A stretch of 57,809 nt of DNA from the NCBI GenBank assembly GCA_964421005.1, contig CAYQUV010000001.1, positions 1-57,809 on the forward strand, written 5' to 3'. Both the position numbers and the translations under genes were made by a program. Every line of letters begins with the position of its first letter. The first letter of the stretch is position 1. The DNA is from CAYQUV01 sp964421005 (lineage in GTDB: Bacteria > Patescibacteriota > Minisyncoccia > Minisyncoccales > CG1-02-41-26). Positions 8,432-18,885 of the stretch are shown here, in pieces. A model generated the notes under the pieces. That model was not told the origin of the DNA, ran no database searches, and saw only the letters and a list, made by a program, of their open reading frames with translations.

Positions 8432-9436
8432 TTATTCTTTTTCTTCTCTGATTTTATCCATTATTGCTTTTTTTATCTCTGTTTCAAATTTAGAATTATC
8501 TCTTAAAAACCTCTTGGCTCCTTCCATTCCCTGACCAATTCTTTTCTCTCCGTATTGATACCAACTGCCGCTTGTTTTAATCAAACCGCACTTCAAACCG
8601 GTATTTATAATATCGGCTGTTTTTGAAATACCTTCATTGTAATAAATATCAAATTCAGCCGTTTTGAAGGGAGCGGCAACTTTATTTTTAACAATTTTTG
8701 CTTTGATTCTCGACCCTATAATTTGGTCTTTTTGTTTTATCTGAGCAATCCTCTTCAATTGAACACGCACTGAAGAATAAAACTTTAAAGCCATTCCTCC
8801 CGGTGTTGTTTCCGGATTTCCAAACATCACGCCGATTTTCATTCTAGTTTGATTTAAGAAAATAATTAAGCTTTTAGTTTTAGAAACAATCCCGGCTAAT
8901 TTTCGAAGTGCCTGGCTCATCAAACGGGCCTGTAGGGCAATGTTCTGGTCGCCTATCTCACCTTCAATTTCCATCCGGGGAGTTAAAGCAGCTACTGAAT
9001 CCACAACAATCACATCAACCGCTCTTGACCTGATTAAAGTTTCAACTATTTGAAGAGCTTGTTCGCCTGAATCGGGCTGGGAAATCAACAAGTCATTAAC
9101 ATCAACCCCGATTCTTCTGGCATAATCAGGGTCCAGAGCATGTTCGGCATCTACGAAAGCGCCTGTCCCTCCCTTTTTTTGGGATTCAGCTAAAATATGT
9201 AAAGCAAGAGAAGTTTTCCCCGTAGCCTCGGGGCCATAAATCTCAATAACTCTTCCTCGAGGCATTCCCCCAACTCCCAGAGCTAAATCCAGAGAAAGAG
9301 AACCTGTTGGAATTACATCAACATCAACCGGCTTTATACCGGTCAACTTCATAATTGCTCCCTCTCCAAATCTCTGTTTTATTTCTTCCAATGCTTCGTC
9401 CAGCCCTTCTTTAGATTTTGTTCTCTTTTTTGTCAT
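8432..9436 (-). CDS. recA: Recombinase RecA
   Basis: 334 aa. It forms ATP-dependent filaments on ssDNA for homologous recombination and SOS induction. The Walker A motif is G-P-E-A-T-G-K-T (residues 68-75; most RecA have G-P-E-S-S-G-K-T). The Walker B region L-I-V-V-D-S-V-A-A-L, loop L2 (F-G-N-P-E-T-T-P-G-G) and the Q-N-Q-T-R-type motif (L-N-Q-T-R) are present. The acidic C-terminal tail is nearly absent compared with E. coli. It converges with rpsR and is followed upstream by ftsK in the same orientation. Confidence 0.97.
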   Translation of the reverse strand: MTKKRTKSKEGLDEALEEIKQRFGEGAIMKLTGIKPVDVDVIPTGSLSLDLALGVGGMPRGRVIEIYGPEATGKTSLALHILAESQKKGGTGAFVDAEHALDPDYARRIGVDVNDLLISQPDSGEQALQIVETLIRSRAVDVIVVDSVAALTPRMEIEGEIGDQNIALQARLMSQALRKLAGIVSKTKSLIIFLNQTRMKIGVMFGNPETTPGGMALKFYSSVRVQLKRIAQIKQKDQIIGSRIKAKIVKNKVAAPFKTAEFDIYYNEGISKTADIINTGLKCGLIKTSGSWYQYGEKRIGQGMEGAKRFLRDNSKFETEIKKAIMDKIREEKE

Positions 9437-9528
9437 ACTTTTTTGTCAAGTAATTTTTTTGTTATTCTCTGTTATTCTAACTTAAAAATAATATTTTGAA
9501 AAGTAAAAGTCAAATATTCAATCAGAAA

Positions 9529-11736
9529 TCAGAAATTATTATTCAGATTTTGATACTCGCCGCTTTCCTCCTCTCCAATATAAACATCTCTCGGTTTTGC
9601 TCCATCGGCTGGCCCCACTACTCCTTTTTCTTCCAACATATCAAGAAGCCGGGCAGCCCTGGCATAACCGATTTTTAATCTTCTTTGTAAAAGAGAGGCA
9701 GAAGCTTTTTTATATTCTAAAACCACTTTTTTCGCTTCTTCGTACAACGGGTCTTCAAAGCCGGACACTTCCCCTCCGCTCTCCGGAGAAGGTTTTTCAA
9801 GTTCCTCTTCTAATTTTTCTTCAATTTCTTCTCTATCGGTAATAATATTCTCTTTGCTGATGAAATCAATAATTTTTTTGATATCTTTCTGGACTACATA
9901 ACAGCCCTGAATTCTCTTCGGTTTACCGAATTCAGAAGACAAATAGAGCATATCTCCTCTTCCCAGAAGAGTTTCTGCTCCGGCTGTATCCAGAATTGTC
10001 CTTGAGTCAACCTGGGAGGCTGTCTGAAAAGCAACCCTTGAGGTAAGATTCGCTTTAATCAGACCGGTAATAACATCTACCGAAGGTCTCTGAGTGGCGA
10101 CAACCAGATGAATTCCAACCGCTCTTGCAAGCTGGCTTAACCTGACAATCCCCGCCTCCACATCTCTGCCCTTGGCTGCCATTAAATCGGCAAGTTCATC
10201 AATCACTAAAAGAATATAAGGCATTATCCCGTATTCGGATTTCAATTTAGAATTTTTACTTATGATGTTATTAAAACTGGAAATATCTCTGGCTTTAACC
10301 TCGCTGAGTATTTCAAATCTTCTTTCCATTTCTCCGACCAGCCAATTCAAAAGGTTGACTGTTTTTGGGGCAGAGAAAATAACCGGAGTCAAAAGATGGG
10401 GGAGTTTATTGTAAATAGGAAATTCTACTCTTTTGGGGTCAACTAAGATTAATCTTAAAATCCGGGGTGAATTTCGATAAATCAAACTCACTATCAAATT
10501 CTGGAGGAATATTGTCTTTCCGGAGCCAGTGCTCCCGGCGACCAAAAGATGGGGCATTCTTTCTAAATCTGCAAAAACTGAATTTCCGGAAACATCTTTT
10601 CCCAGTGGAAAATACAAAGGCGAAGAAGCCTCTTGAAATTTTTGTTGAGAAAGTAAATCCTTTAAAGTAACGGGAGCCCTGGTTTTATTCGGAACTTCAA
10701 TTCCAACCAAGGACCTACCCGGAATTGGGGCTTCTATTCTGATAGGGTGAGAAGCCAAAGCCAAGGCTAAATTATTAGTCAAGCCGGTAATTTTTGTCAG
10801 TTTTACCCCCTCGGCCGGCTTTAATGTATATTGGGTAACAGTGGGACCAACATTAACCTCTCCCATTTCAACTTGAATGCCAAAATTTGCCAAAGTTCTC
10901 TGAATAATCAGAGAGGTGTTCTCAATATCACCGGCAGTAGGAGTCTCTTTCTGGGCAGACAAAAGCCCAATCGGCGGAGTTTTATACTCTCCTTTAAGAG
11001 AAGAAGGGAACCCCTCTTTTTCGGGTTTAACCTTCGGAGAAACTTGTTCTTCTTCTTCTTTCTCTTCTTTCTCAATTTCTCCGACTTTTTTAATTTCAAA
11101 TTCAGGAGGTTTTACTATTTCAACCGGTTTTTTAATCACTTTTTTTGCTTTCTCTTTCTCTTTTTCTTCAAGTTTTTTTTCTAAAACTTTCGGCATTTTC
11201 CCAGAGAAAGGAGTTTTCTTAAGCTCTTTGGGAATAAACTCCCACAGTATTATAAGAGAAATTAATATCAAAGCAGAAAACAAAATGCTTGTCACCAAAT
11301 TCCCAAAGAAACTAACCAATGGCCAGCTTAACATCGAGCCAAGAATACCCCCTGCCTTTTCCTCCGTTATTAGAACTTCAAAAAGTCCGGCTATTCCTAA
11401 AATTAAGAGAAAAATACCGCCGAAAATAGGAGCGTAAACCCTTTTTTTCTGGGGCTTTAAAAATAAAATTCCTCCCAGAACTAAAAGCAGAGGAACGGAA
11501 GAAGTAGCTTTGCCCAAAAGCCGGATAAGAAATTCCAAAATAATTTGCCCTCCCTTACCTGCTTTTCCGAAAAAAGAAACAGAAATTATTAAAGCCAGGA
11601 CAAACATTAAAACACTGGTAATCCAGCGCTTGACCCTGGCAGTTAAAAGGGGATATTTTGTTCTTTTAACTTCGCTCTTGTAAGTTCTTTTTTTCTTTTT
11701 TCCTATTTTTTTTGTCCTTTTCTTCTTTTTAACCAT
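9529..11736 (-). CDS. ftsK: DNA translocase FtsK/SpoIIIE
   Basis: 735 aa. Four N-terminal membrane segments (about residues 35-165) are followed by a Lys/Glu-rich linker and the motor domain with Walker A A-G-S-T-G-S-G-K-T near residue 400 and Walker B L-L-V-I-D-E-L-A-D-L. The C-terminal winged-helix gamma domain (A-S-A-S-L-L-Q-R-R-L-K-I-G-Y-A-R-A-A-R-L) recognises orienting sequences. FtsK pumps DNA through the division septum and helps dimer resolution. The length is ordinary for the short SpoIIIE type. It lies 68 bp downstream of rpoC. Confidence 0.96.
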   Translation of the reverse strand: MVKKKKRTKKIGKKKKRTYKSEVKRTKYPLLTARVKRWITSVLMFVLALIISVSFFGKAGKGGQIILEFLIRLLGKATSSVPLLLVLGGILFLKPQKKRVYAPIFGGIFLLILGIAGLFEVLITEEKAGGILGSMLSWPLVSFFGNLVTSILFSALILISLIILWEFIPKELKKTPFSGKMPKVLEKKLEEKEKEKAKKVIKKPVEIVKPPEFEIKKVGEIEKEEKEEEEQVSPKVKPEKEGFPSSLKGEYKTPPIGLLSAQKETPTAGDIENTSLIIQRTLANFGIQVEMGEVNVGPTVTQYTLKPAEGVKLTKITGLTNNLALALASHPIRIEAPIPGRSLVGIEVPNKTRAPVTLKDLLSQQKFQEASSPLYFPLGKDVSGNSVFADLERMPHLLVAGSTGSGKTIFLQNLIVSLIYRNSPRILRLILVDPKRVEFPIYNKLPHLLTPVIFSAPKTVNLLNWLVGEMERRFEILSEVKARDISSFNNIISKNSKLKSEYGIMPYILLVIDELADLMAAKGRDVEAGIVRLSQLARAVGIHLVVATQRPSVDVITGLIKANLTSRVAFQTASQVDSRTILDTAGAETLLGRGDMLYLSSEFGKPKRIQGCYVVQKDIKKIIDFISKENIITDREEIEEKLEEELEKPSPESGGEVSGFEDPLYEEAKKVVLEYKKASASLLQRRLKIGYARAARLLDMLEEKGVVGPADGAKPRDVYIGEEESGEYQNLNNNF

Positions 11737-11804
11737 TAAGAATAGCCGCGCTCACCTTTTTGGCTCTGCGCTTTTATTTCTATTGAAAAAAACAGTTCAA
11801 ATTT

Positions 11805-14800
11805 TTATTTCCGGAAACCGGTTCCTGCCGGTATCATTCTACCTATTATAACATTTTCTTTAAGACCTTGAAGTCTATCTTCCTTTCCTTGAAGAGCAGC
11901 TTTTATTAAAACCCTAGAGGTTTCCTGGAAAGAAGCAGCAGATAAGAAACTGTCAGAAGTCAAAGAAACCCTTGAAATACCGAGTAAAACAGGTTGAGAA
12001 GTGGCTTTTTTCTTCTTTTCTTTTTGGAGAGCAATTTGAACTTCTTCAAATTCTGCCCGGGAAACAATCTGACCCGGAACCCAAGGGCTATCTCCCGGAT
12101 CAACAATTTTTACCCGAGAAAACATTTGTCTAATTATCACTTCCAGATGTTTATCATGAATGTTAATTCCCTCTCCAACATAAACTCTCTGAACTTCTTT
12201 GATAATATAACGCTGAGTTTTAGAAATGCCCGAGAATTTAAAAAGTTTTTTCAAATCCAAGGGGCCTGAAGAGAGAGCCTGACCAGGAGCAACTTTATCT
12301 CCTTTTTTTACATAAATTTCTGATTTTGGCGGAACTGTATATCTGATTTCCTGTGCTTTTTTTGATTTACCAGATTTTTTCTGAGAAGAAGAAATAATAA
12401 TCTCTCCTTTTTCCAAGTCAATTTTTTTAACAATCCCTTCGGTTAAACTTATCGCTCCTTCCTCTTTCAGCCCTCTCAATTCAAATATTTCTTCAACCCG
12501 GGGCAAACCTCTAGTTATATCTCCGCCTCCGGCTACACCTCCCAGATGAAAAGTTCTCATTGTCAACTGAGTACCCGGTTCTCCGATTGATTGAGAAGCA
12601 ATAATTCCAACCGCATCTCCAAGTTCTGCCATCTTATTCCTGCCCATCTCCCAACCATAACACTTTTTACAAACCCCTCTTAATGTTCTACAACTTAAAG
12701 GAGAACGAACTCTTACTTTTTTAATATTCCCTTCCTCAATTTTCCGGGCTGCCTCCCAATCTATCACCTCATCTTTTTTTACTATTGTTGCCTTTGAGTC
12801 GGGATCTCGAACATTCTCCAGAGCCACCCTGCCAACAATCTTGAAAATAAAATCTTGGTTAATATCATCGGCATCCTCTCTGAAAATCTCTCTTCCTTCT
12901 TTATCTCCGCAGTCATCTTCAGTAACAATTACTTCATGGGAAACATCAGCCAATCTTCTGGTCAAATAACCGGAGGCTGATGTTCTCAAAGCGGTATCAA
13001 CCGTTCCTTTTCTTGCTCCATGACAGGAAAGGAAAAACTCCAAAACATCAAACCCTTCCTTGAAAGAATTTTTAACCGGTAATTCAATTATTTTGCCGGT
13101 AGGAGAAGTAACAAGCCCTTTCATTCCACATATCTGAACCGATTGACCCCAAGAACCCCTGGCGCCGGAATCCACAATTAAAGAAATAGGGCCATCCTTG
13201 GGAAGAGTTTCAACAACAAGTTTTTCAATTCTTTCTTTGGCTTCCTGCCAGCTTTCAATTATTTTGGAACTTCTTTCTTCCCGAGATAAAAGCCCTTTTT
13301 TAAACTGGCTATCTATCATATCTATTTCTTTTTCTTTCTCTTCCATAATTTTTTCTTTCTCTTTGGGAACTATAAAATCGTCCATACCTAAAGTTATTCC
13401 CGATAGAGTTGCGTATTCAAACCCTAAATCTTTAATTTTATCCAACGTTTCCTCAACTGTTTCCCCTGAATACTTTCCAATCATTTCACTTATTATTTTT
13501 GAAAGTTTTTTTGAATCTATTCTTTCGTTTATGAAAGGGAAATCTTCCGGCAAAGCGTTATTAAAGATAATTCTGCCGCAGGTTGTCTCTATTATTTGAG
13601 AAGAGTTATTTTCAGTAAGAGGAACTTTAATCCGCGCTCGAATATTAATCTTGCCCAATTGTTCTGCCATAATAACTTCTTCAAAATTTGAAAATGCTTT
13701 TCCCTGGCCCTGAGCCTTATCTTCTTCTCCGGTTAACCAATAACAGCCGAGGATAATATCAAGAGTAGGAGTAACAATCGGCAAACCAGTAGCCGGTTTA
13801 AGATAATTCCTATCAGCCCTCATTAATTCCTGAGCTTCCTTCTGAGCTTCGGCTGAGAGAGGAATATAAACTGCCATCTGGTCTCCATCAAAATCAGCAT
13901 TATATCCCTTACAAACTAGAGGATGAATTTTTATCGCCTCTCCTTCTATCAAAACCGGTTCAAACGCTTGAATCCCTAAACGATGAAGCGTAGGCGCACG
14001 ATTCAAAAGAACCAATTTATCCTTAACCACTTCTTCAAGGGCTGTAAAAACTTCGGGTATTTTATCATCAATAAGCCGCGAGGCTCCTCTTATATTAAAA
14101 GCCAATTCTTTGTCCAGGAGTTTTTTGATTATAAACGGCCGGAAGAGTTCAAGAGCCATAATCTTGGGAATACCGCATTGATGAAGCCGGAGTTCCGGGC
14201 CAGAAGCAATAACCGACCTTCCAGAATAATCAACCCTTTTACCTAAAAGATTTCTCCTAAACCTGCCCTGTTTTCCTGATAAAATATCGGCTAAAGATTT
14301 AAGTGACCTCTTTCCGCCGGTGGTGGCAACGGTTACCTGAGTTTTTCTCATTCCATTATCTAAAAGGCTGTCAACTGCTTCCTGTAACATTCTTTTCTCG
14401 TTACGGACAATTGCTTCAGGGGCTGAAATTTCCAATAAATATTTCAACCTATTGTTTCGGTTGATTACTCTTCGATAAAGATCATTTAAATCAGAAGAGG
14501 CATATCTTCCTCCATCCAACTGAACCATCGGTCTTAAATCGGGCGGCAAAACAGGCAAAACCTTTAAAAACATCCACTCCGGCCGAATACCAGCCCTTTC
14601 CATACCCTGAAGAAATCTCAACCTTCTCAAAATCTTTCTTTTTTCCGAAGTAGGAGTTTTTGCCAGAGTTTCTTCTAATTTTTTAATTTCTTTCTTTAAA
14701 TCAATTTTTTCAAAAATTCTAACCAAGGTTTCTGCCCCAGTTCCGGCTACAAAAATTTCTCCGTATTTCAAAGAAAGTTCTTGAAATTCAATTTCTGACA

Positions 14801-15392
14801 AAACACGCAAAGGGCGAATATCTGAAATCTCTTGCTTTCTGATAGAAAACCTCTGACGAAGTTCTTCTTTTTCTTTCTTTTTTTCTTTCGGAGATAATTT
14901 TGACTTAGAAATTTCTTTAAATTTTCTCTCAAATTCTATTTCAAGCTCTTTCAATAACTTTTTCTGAGCATCACTGTCAACTTTCTCTATAATATAGTTA
15001 ACAAAATAAATTACTCTTTCCAATTTCTGAAGAGGAACATCTAAAAGAAGTCCCATTCTTGAGGGGATTCCTCTTAAAAACCAGATATGAGAGACAGGAG
15101 TAGCAAGAACTATATGGCCCATTCTTTCTCTTCTAACCTGGCTTTTTGTCACTTCCACTCCACATCTGTCGCAAACTACTCCCTTGTATCTAATCCCTTT
15201 ATATTTACCGCAGTAACATTCATAATCCCGAGAGGGACCAAAAATCTTTTCGCAAAAAAGACCATCTTTTTCCGGTCTTTGGGTCCGATAATTTATTGTC
15301 TCCGGTTTTTTAACTTCTCCATAAGACCAGCTTAGAATTTTCTCGGGAGAAGCAACTTTTATTCTTATTGATTGAAGGTCAGATACTTTCAT
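11805..15392 (-). CDS. rpoC: RNA polymerase beta' subunit
   Basis: 1195 aa. The active-site Mg loop N-A-D-F-D-G-D-Q-M is near residue 499. The N-terminal zinc ribbon (C-Y-C ... C-D-R-C-G) and the second zinc site (C-R-T-L-R-G-V-C-K-K-C-Y-G) are intact. The bridge-helix region (G-A-R-G-S-W-G-Q) and trigger-loop region are present. It is shorter than the E. coli subunit because lineage-specific insertions are missing. It lies 87 bp after rpoB, so a single rpoBC transcript is expected. Confidence 0.98.
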   Translation of the reverse strand: MKVSDLQSIRIKVASPEKILSWSYGEVKKPETINYRTQRPEKDGLFCEKIFGPSRDYECYCGKYKGIRYKGVVCDRCGVEVTKSQVRRERMGHIVLATPVSHIWFLRGIPSRMGLLLDVPLQKLERVIYFVNYIIEKVDSDAQKKLLKELEIEFERKFKEISKSKLSPKEKKKEKEELRQRFSIRKQEISDIRPLRVLSEIEFQELSLKYGEIFVAGTGAETLVRIFEKIDLKKEIKKLEETLAKTPTSEKRKILRRLRFLQGMERAGIRPEWMFLKVLPVLPPDLRPMVQLDGGRYASSDLNDLYRRVINRNNRLKYLLEISAPEAIVRNEKRMLQEAVDSLLDNGMRKTQVTVATTGGKRSLKSLADILSGKQGRFRRNLLGKRVDYSGRSVIASGPELRLHQCGIPKIMALELFRPFIIKKLLDKELAFNIRGASRLIDDKIPEVFTALEEVVKDKLVLLNRAPTLHRLGIQAFEPVLIEGEAIKIHPLVCKGYNADFDGDQMAVYIPLSAEAQKEAQELMRADRNYLKPATGLPIVTPTLDIILGCYWLTGEEDKAQGQGKAFSNFEEVIMAEQLGKINIRARIKVPLTENNSSQIIETTCGRIIFNNALPEDFPFINERIDSKKLSKIISEMIGKYSGETVEETLDKIKDLGFEYATLSGITLGMDDFIVPKEKEKIMEEKEKEIDMIDSQFKKGLLSREERSSKIIESWQEAKERIEKLVVETLPKDGPISLIVDSGARGSWGQSVQICGMKGLVTSPTGKIIELPVKNSFKEGFDVLEFFLSCHGARKGTVDTALRTSASGYLTRRLADVSHEVIVTEDDCGDKEGREIFREDADDINQDFIFKIVGRVALENVRDPDSKATIVKKDEVIDWEAARKIEEGNIKKVRVRSPLSCRTLRGVCKKCYGWEMGRNKMAELGDAVGIIASQSIGEPGTQLTMRTFHLGGVAGGGDITRGLPRVEEIFELRGLKEEGAISLTEGIVKKIDLEKGEIIISSSQKKSGKSKKAQEIRYTVPPKSEIYVKKGDKVAPGQALSSGPLDLKKLFKFSGISKTQRYIIKEVQRVYVGEGINIHDKHLEVIIRQMFSRVKIVDPGDSPWVPGQIVSRAEFEEVQIALQKEKKKKATSQPVLLGISRVSLTSDSFLSAASFQETSRVLIKAALQGKEDRLQGLKENVIIGRMIPAGTGFRK

Positions 15393-15479
15393 AAATATTA
15401 AATATTAAAACTTTAATATATTAAAAATTAAATTTTCATGTTCGATCAAAAACTTACCAAAAGCAAAGATAAAAGATTC

Positions 15480-18400
15480 TTACTTTTCTTTAGTTTCTTC
15501 CTTTTCTTCTCTAATAACTTTATTCACCTCAACATCCAATCCTAAAGATTTCAATTCACTGAGCAATAAATTAAAAGAGGCAGGAATATTCGGTTTTTTA
15601 ATTTCTTCGCCTTTTAAAATTGCCTCATAAGTTGCCGTCCTTCCGGGAACATCATCGGATTTGATGGTTAACATCTCTTGTAAAGAATGGGATGCTCCAT
15701 ATCCTTCCAAAGCCCAAACTTCCATTTCTCCAAATCTCTGACCGCCAAACTGAGCTTTTCCTCCCAAGGGCTGCTGGGTAATCAGAGAGTAAGGACCTAT
15801 ACTTCTCATATGAATTTTGTCTTCAACCATATGAATCAGTTTCATAATATACATATAACCTACCATCACCTGACGAGGAAAAGGTTCTCCCGTTTTTCCA
15901 TCATATAAAGTTACCTTGCCCGATTTCGGCAAACCGGCAAGAAGAAGCTCTTCTTTAATATCGTCTTCGGTTGCTCCAAATAAAGCAGGGGTAACAGCGT
16001 GATAACCTAATTTTTTAGCCGCCCAGCCAAGATGAGTTTCTAAAATCTGACCGATATTCATTCTTGAAATAACTCCCAGAGGATTTAAGATAACATCAAC
16101 CGGAGTACCATCTTCAAGAAATGGCATCTCAGCCTCCGGTAAGATTTTAGCAATCACACCTTTATTGCCATGACGTCCGGCTAACTTATCACCTACTTTT
16201 ATTTTCCTGATTTCCGCCACTTCCACATTGACTCTTTTGATTATTCCGGGTTCCAATTTATCGCCTTTTTCTCTGGAAAATATTTTAACCTTGACCACTC
16301 TTCCTCTTTTTCCGTGTTCCAATCTCAAGGAACTGTCTTTTACTTCTTTTGCTTTTTCACCGAAAATAGCTTTCAATAACCTTTCTTCGGCAGTTAAAGA
16401 TTTTTCCCCTCCCGGAGAAATCTTGCCCACCAATATATCGCCCGGCCCAACTTCTGCTCCGATCCTAACAATTCCTTCTTCGTCCAAATCCTTCAACTTT
16501 TCTTCAGAAACATTCGGGATATCACAGGTAGTAATCTCGGGTCCGAGCTTTGTCTCCCGAACATCGCAGGTAAAATCCTCAATATGGACGCTGGTGAAAG
16601 TATCTTTTTTAACAAGTCTCTCGGAAAGAACAATTGCATCTTCAAAATTGCCTCCTCGGAAGGAAAGAAAAGCAACCAAAACATTTTTTCCCAGAGACAG
16701 TTTTCCTTCGGAAATTGCTGTTCCGTCAGCCAAAATATCTCCTTTCTTTACTTTTTGGCCTTTTCTAACCGTCGGCCTTTGATGATAAGCAGTATACTGG
16801 TTCCCTCGGCTAAATTTTTTAAGTTTATAAACAATGGGTTTTGAATCATTGGGTTTGAATTTGATATGAGAAGCATCAACCTCTTGAATAACTCCTTGGG
16901 ATTCGGCAATTATTTGTTCACCACAATCTCTGGCTACTGCTTCTTCCATTCCCGTTTGAACCAACGGGGGCTCGGGCAAAATCAGAGGAGAGGCTTGGCG
17001 TTGCATGTTAGACCCCATTAAAGCCCGGTTGGCATCATCGTTCTGGAGAAAGGGTATTAGAGAAGTAGCTACGCTAATCAGTTGATTCGGAGAAACATCC
17101 ATAAAATCAACTTTCTCTCTCTCTACAGTTTGCGGTTCTCCTCCTTTTCTGACTTTAACCTCTCTGGGAACAATTCTGTTGTTTTTATCGAGTTCAACTC
17201 CAGCATGAGTAATGTTGTATTTCTCTTCTTCGATCGCCGTAAGATAAACAACTTCATCTGTTACTTTCCCGTTTTTAACTTTGAAATAAGGGGTCTCTAA
17301 AAAACCAAAGGGGTTAATTTTGGCATAAGAAGAAAGATGAGAAATTAGTCCCACATTTTGACCTTCCGGTGTTTGAATAGGACATATTCTCCCATAATGA
17401 GAAGGTTGGACATCTCTTACTTCAAATCCGGCTCTTTCTTTTGTTAAACCGCCAGGACCAGTTGCCGTTAATCTTCTCTTGTGCTCAACCCCTGAGAGGG
17501 GATTTTCCCCGTCCATAAATTGGGAAAGCTGGGAGGAGGCAAAAAATTCCTGGACTACTGCCATTACCGGCCTCGGATTTATAAGCTGGGAAGGAGTTAA
17601 AGTGGCAGAATCAAGGGTGGACATTCTGTCCTGAATAACTCTTTTTAATCTCATTAAACCTACCCTGATTCTTGACTCTAAAAGTTCAGAAACATTCTTT
17701 ACTCTCCGGTTTCCCAGATGGTCAATATGATCCGGTTGCGCTCCCGGAGTGTTGTTTAATCTGATTATTTCTTTGATAGTAAATAAAACATCTTCCGGCT
17801 TCAAAACTCTATCTTCAAACGGAATTTCTTCTTCTTTTCTGCTCGGTTTTTTCAACTTCTCTTTGAGTTCAGGCAATCTCTGGAGCGTTTTCCATCTCCC
17901 CACTTTACTAAAATCGTATCTCTGGAAATTAAAAAACATATTCCAAATCAAATCTTTGGCAGCATCAGGACTGGCTAAATCTCCGGGTCTAAGCTTTCTG
18001 TAAATCTCGACTAATGCCTCTTCCTGGTTTGAAGCCATGTCCCGAGAAAGAGTTTTTTTGAGATACTTAATTTCGCCCGTATCTATCTCTGAAAGCGCCT
18101 TTTTTATCTTCTCGGTTGAGTCGTAGCCAAAAGCTCGCAACAGGGTTGTCGCGGCAACTTTCCTCTGGCGGTTAATCTTTACCCCTATGAAACCAGAAGG
18201 ATCTGTTTCAAACTCAAGCCAGGCGCCCCGAGATGGGATAATTTTCGCGCCAAAAAGATTTCTGCCCTGGAACACCCGGGAAGTAAAAAAAACACCGGGG
18301 GAACGGGTCAGTTGGAAAACCACCACTCTCTCTACCCCGTTGATTACAAATGTTCCATTTTCTGTCATCAAGGGAATGTCCGTTAAAAAAACTTCTTGTT

Positions 18401-18695
18401 CTTTTATCTCTCCTGTCTTCAGATTGCGAAGTTTCGCCTTAACTTTCAGGGGAGCTTCAAAAGTATCATTATTTTCTTTGGCATCGTCCCCTGATTTATA
18501 TTTTGGTTTGCCCAATATATAGTTTACAAAATCAATTTCAAACTGCCCTCCGGTATAATCCTGAATAGGAAAAATCTCTCTAAAAACTTCCATTAATCCT
18601 TCCTGCCAGAACTGTTTCCAGCTTTCTTGTTGATAAATCAACAGAGGAGGAAGAAGAAGAACCTTTTTTGTTTTTGAGAAATCTTTAATTCTCAT
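15480..18695 (-). CDS. rpoB: RNA polymerase beta subunit
   Basis: 1071 aa, compact. The fork and rifampicin region (S-S-Q-L-S-Q-F-M-D, then L-T-A-T-G-P-G-G-L) is present, as are the conserved G-R-H-G-N-K-G motif and the C-terminal region that clamps beta' (G-G-K-A-Q-F-G-G-Q-R-F-G-E-M-E). It lacks the two large insertions of proteobacterial RpoB. The second strand of the rifampicin pocket reads H-K-R-R-L-T-A-T, where sensitive enzymes have Ser after H-K-R-R; Leu here is a possible resistance marker (inference). There is no rplJL in front. It is driven by the promoter at 18886-18914. Confidence 0.98.
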   Translation of the reverse strand: MRIKDFSKTKKVLLLPPLLIYQQESWKQFWQEGLMEVFREIFPIQDYTGGQFEIDFVNYILGKPKYKSGDDAKENNDTFEAPLKVKAKLRNLKTGEIKEQEVFLTDIPLMTENGTFVINGVERVVVFQLTRSPGVFFTSRVFQGRNLFGAKIIPSRGAWLEFETDPSGFIGVKINRQRKVAATTLLRAFGYDSTEKIKKALSEIDTGEIKYLKKTLSRDMASNQEEALVEIYRKLRPGDLASPDAAKDLIWNMFFNFQRYDFSKVGRWKTLQRLPELKEKLKKPSRKEEEIPFEDRVLKPEDVLFTIKEIIRLNNTPGAQPDHIDHLGNRRVKNVSELLESRIRVGLMRLKRVIQDRMSTLDSATLTPSQLINPRPVMAVVQEFFASSQLSQFMDGENPLSGVEHKRRLTATGPGGLTKERAGFEVRDVQPSHYGRICPIQTPEGQNVGLISHLSSYAKINPFGFLETPYFKVKNGKVTDEVVYLTAIEEEKYNITHAGVELDKNNRIVPREVKVRKGGEPQTVEREKVDFMDVSPNQLISVATSLIPFLQNDDANRALMGSNMQRQASPLILPEPPLVQTGMEEAVARDCGEQIIAESQGVIQEVDASHIKFKPNDSKPIVYKLKKFSRGNQYTAYHQRPTVRKGQKVKKGDILADGTAISEGKLSLGKNVLVAFLSFRGGNFEDAIVLSERLVKKDTFTSVHIEDFTCDVRETKLGPEITTCDIPNVSEEKLKDLDEEGIVRIGAEVGPGDILVGKISPGGEKSLTAEERLLKAIFGEKAKEVKDSSLRLEHGKRGRVVKVKIFSREKGDKLEPGIIKRVNVEVAEIRKIKVGDKLAGRHGNKGVIAKILPEAEMPFLEDGTPVDVILNPLGVISRMNIGQILETHLGWAAKKLGYHAVTPALFGATEDDIKEELLLAGLPKSGKVTLYDGKTGEPFPRQVMVGYMYIMKLIHMVEDKIHMRSIGPYSLITQQPLGGKAQFGGQRFGEMEVWALEGYGASHSLQEMLTIKSDDVPGRTATYEAILKGEEIKKPNIPASFNLLLSELKSLGLDVEVNKVIREEKEETKEK

Positions 18696-18821
18696 AATTA
18701 ATTAAAAACCAAAAACACAAAAACAAATAAATATAATTAAAAACTCCGCCAGATACCAAAACATCCCTCCAAAGAAGGAAGCTTAACAGATTTTATTTTA
18801 TTTTCCAGAAAGAGAAAAAAG

Positions 18822-18844
18822 TTTAAAAAACAATGTTTTTTAAA
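18822..18844. repeat. Inverted repeat in the rpoB leader
   Basis: TTTAAAAAAC-AAT-GTTTTTTAAA is a perfect 10-bp stem made almost wholly of A-T pairs. It lies in the untranslated leader between the rpoB promoter and start. It might act as a weak attenuator, or be chance in AT-rich DNA. Confidence 0.45.
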
Positions 18845-18885
18845 AATTTAATGGATTTCACAAGATTCTTTTTGGTATATTTAGA

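Noticed and set aside
10831..11437. Phe-rich and Ser-rich plus-strand ORFs inside ftsK
   Set aside because: They are antisense to the lysine/glutamate-rich linker of ftsK; the composition is a mirror of that region.
13198..13599. 133-aa plus-strand ORF inside rpoC
   Set aside because: It is antisense to conserved rpoC sequence and lacks a promoter or ribosome site.
16228..16782. 184-aa plus-strand ORF inside rpoB
   Set aside because: It is antisense to conserved rpoB; the length is due to low stop frequency in that frame.
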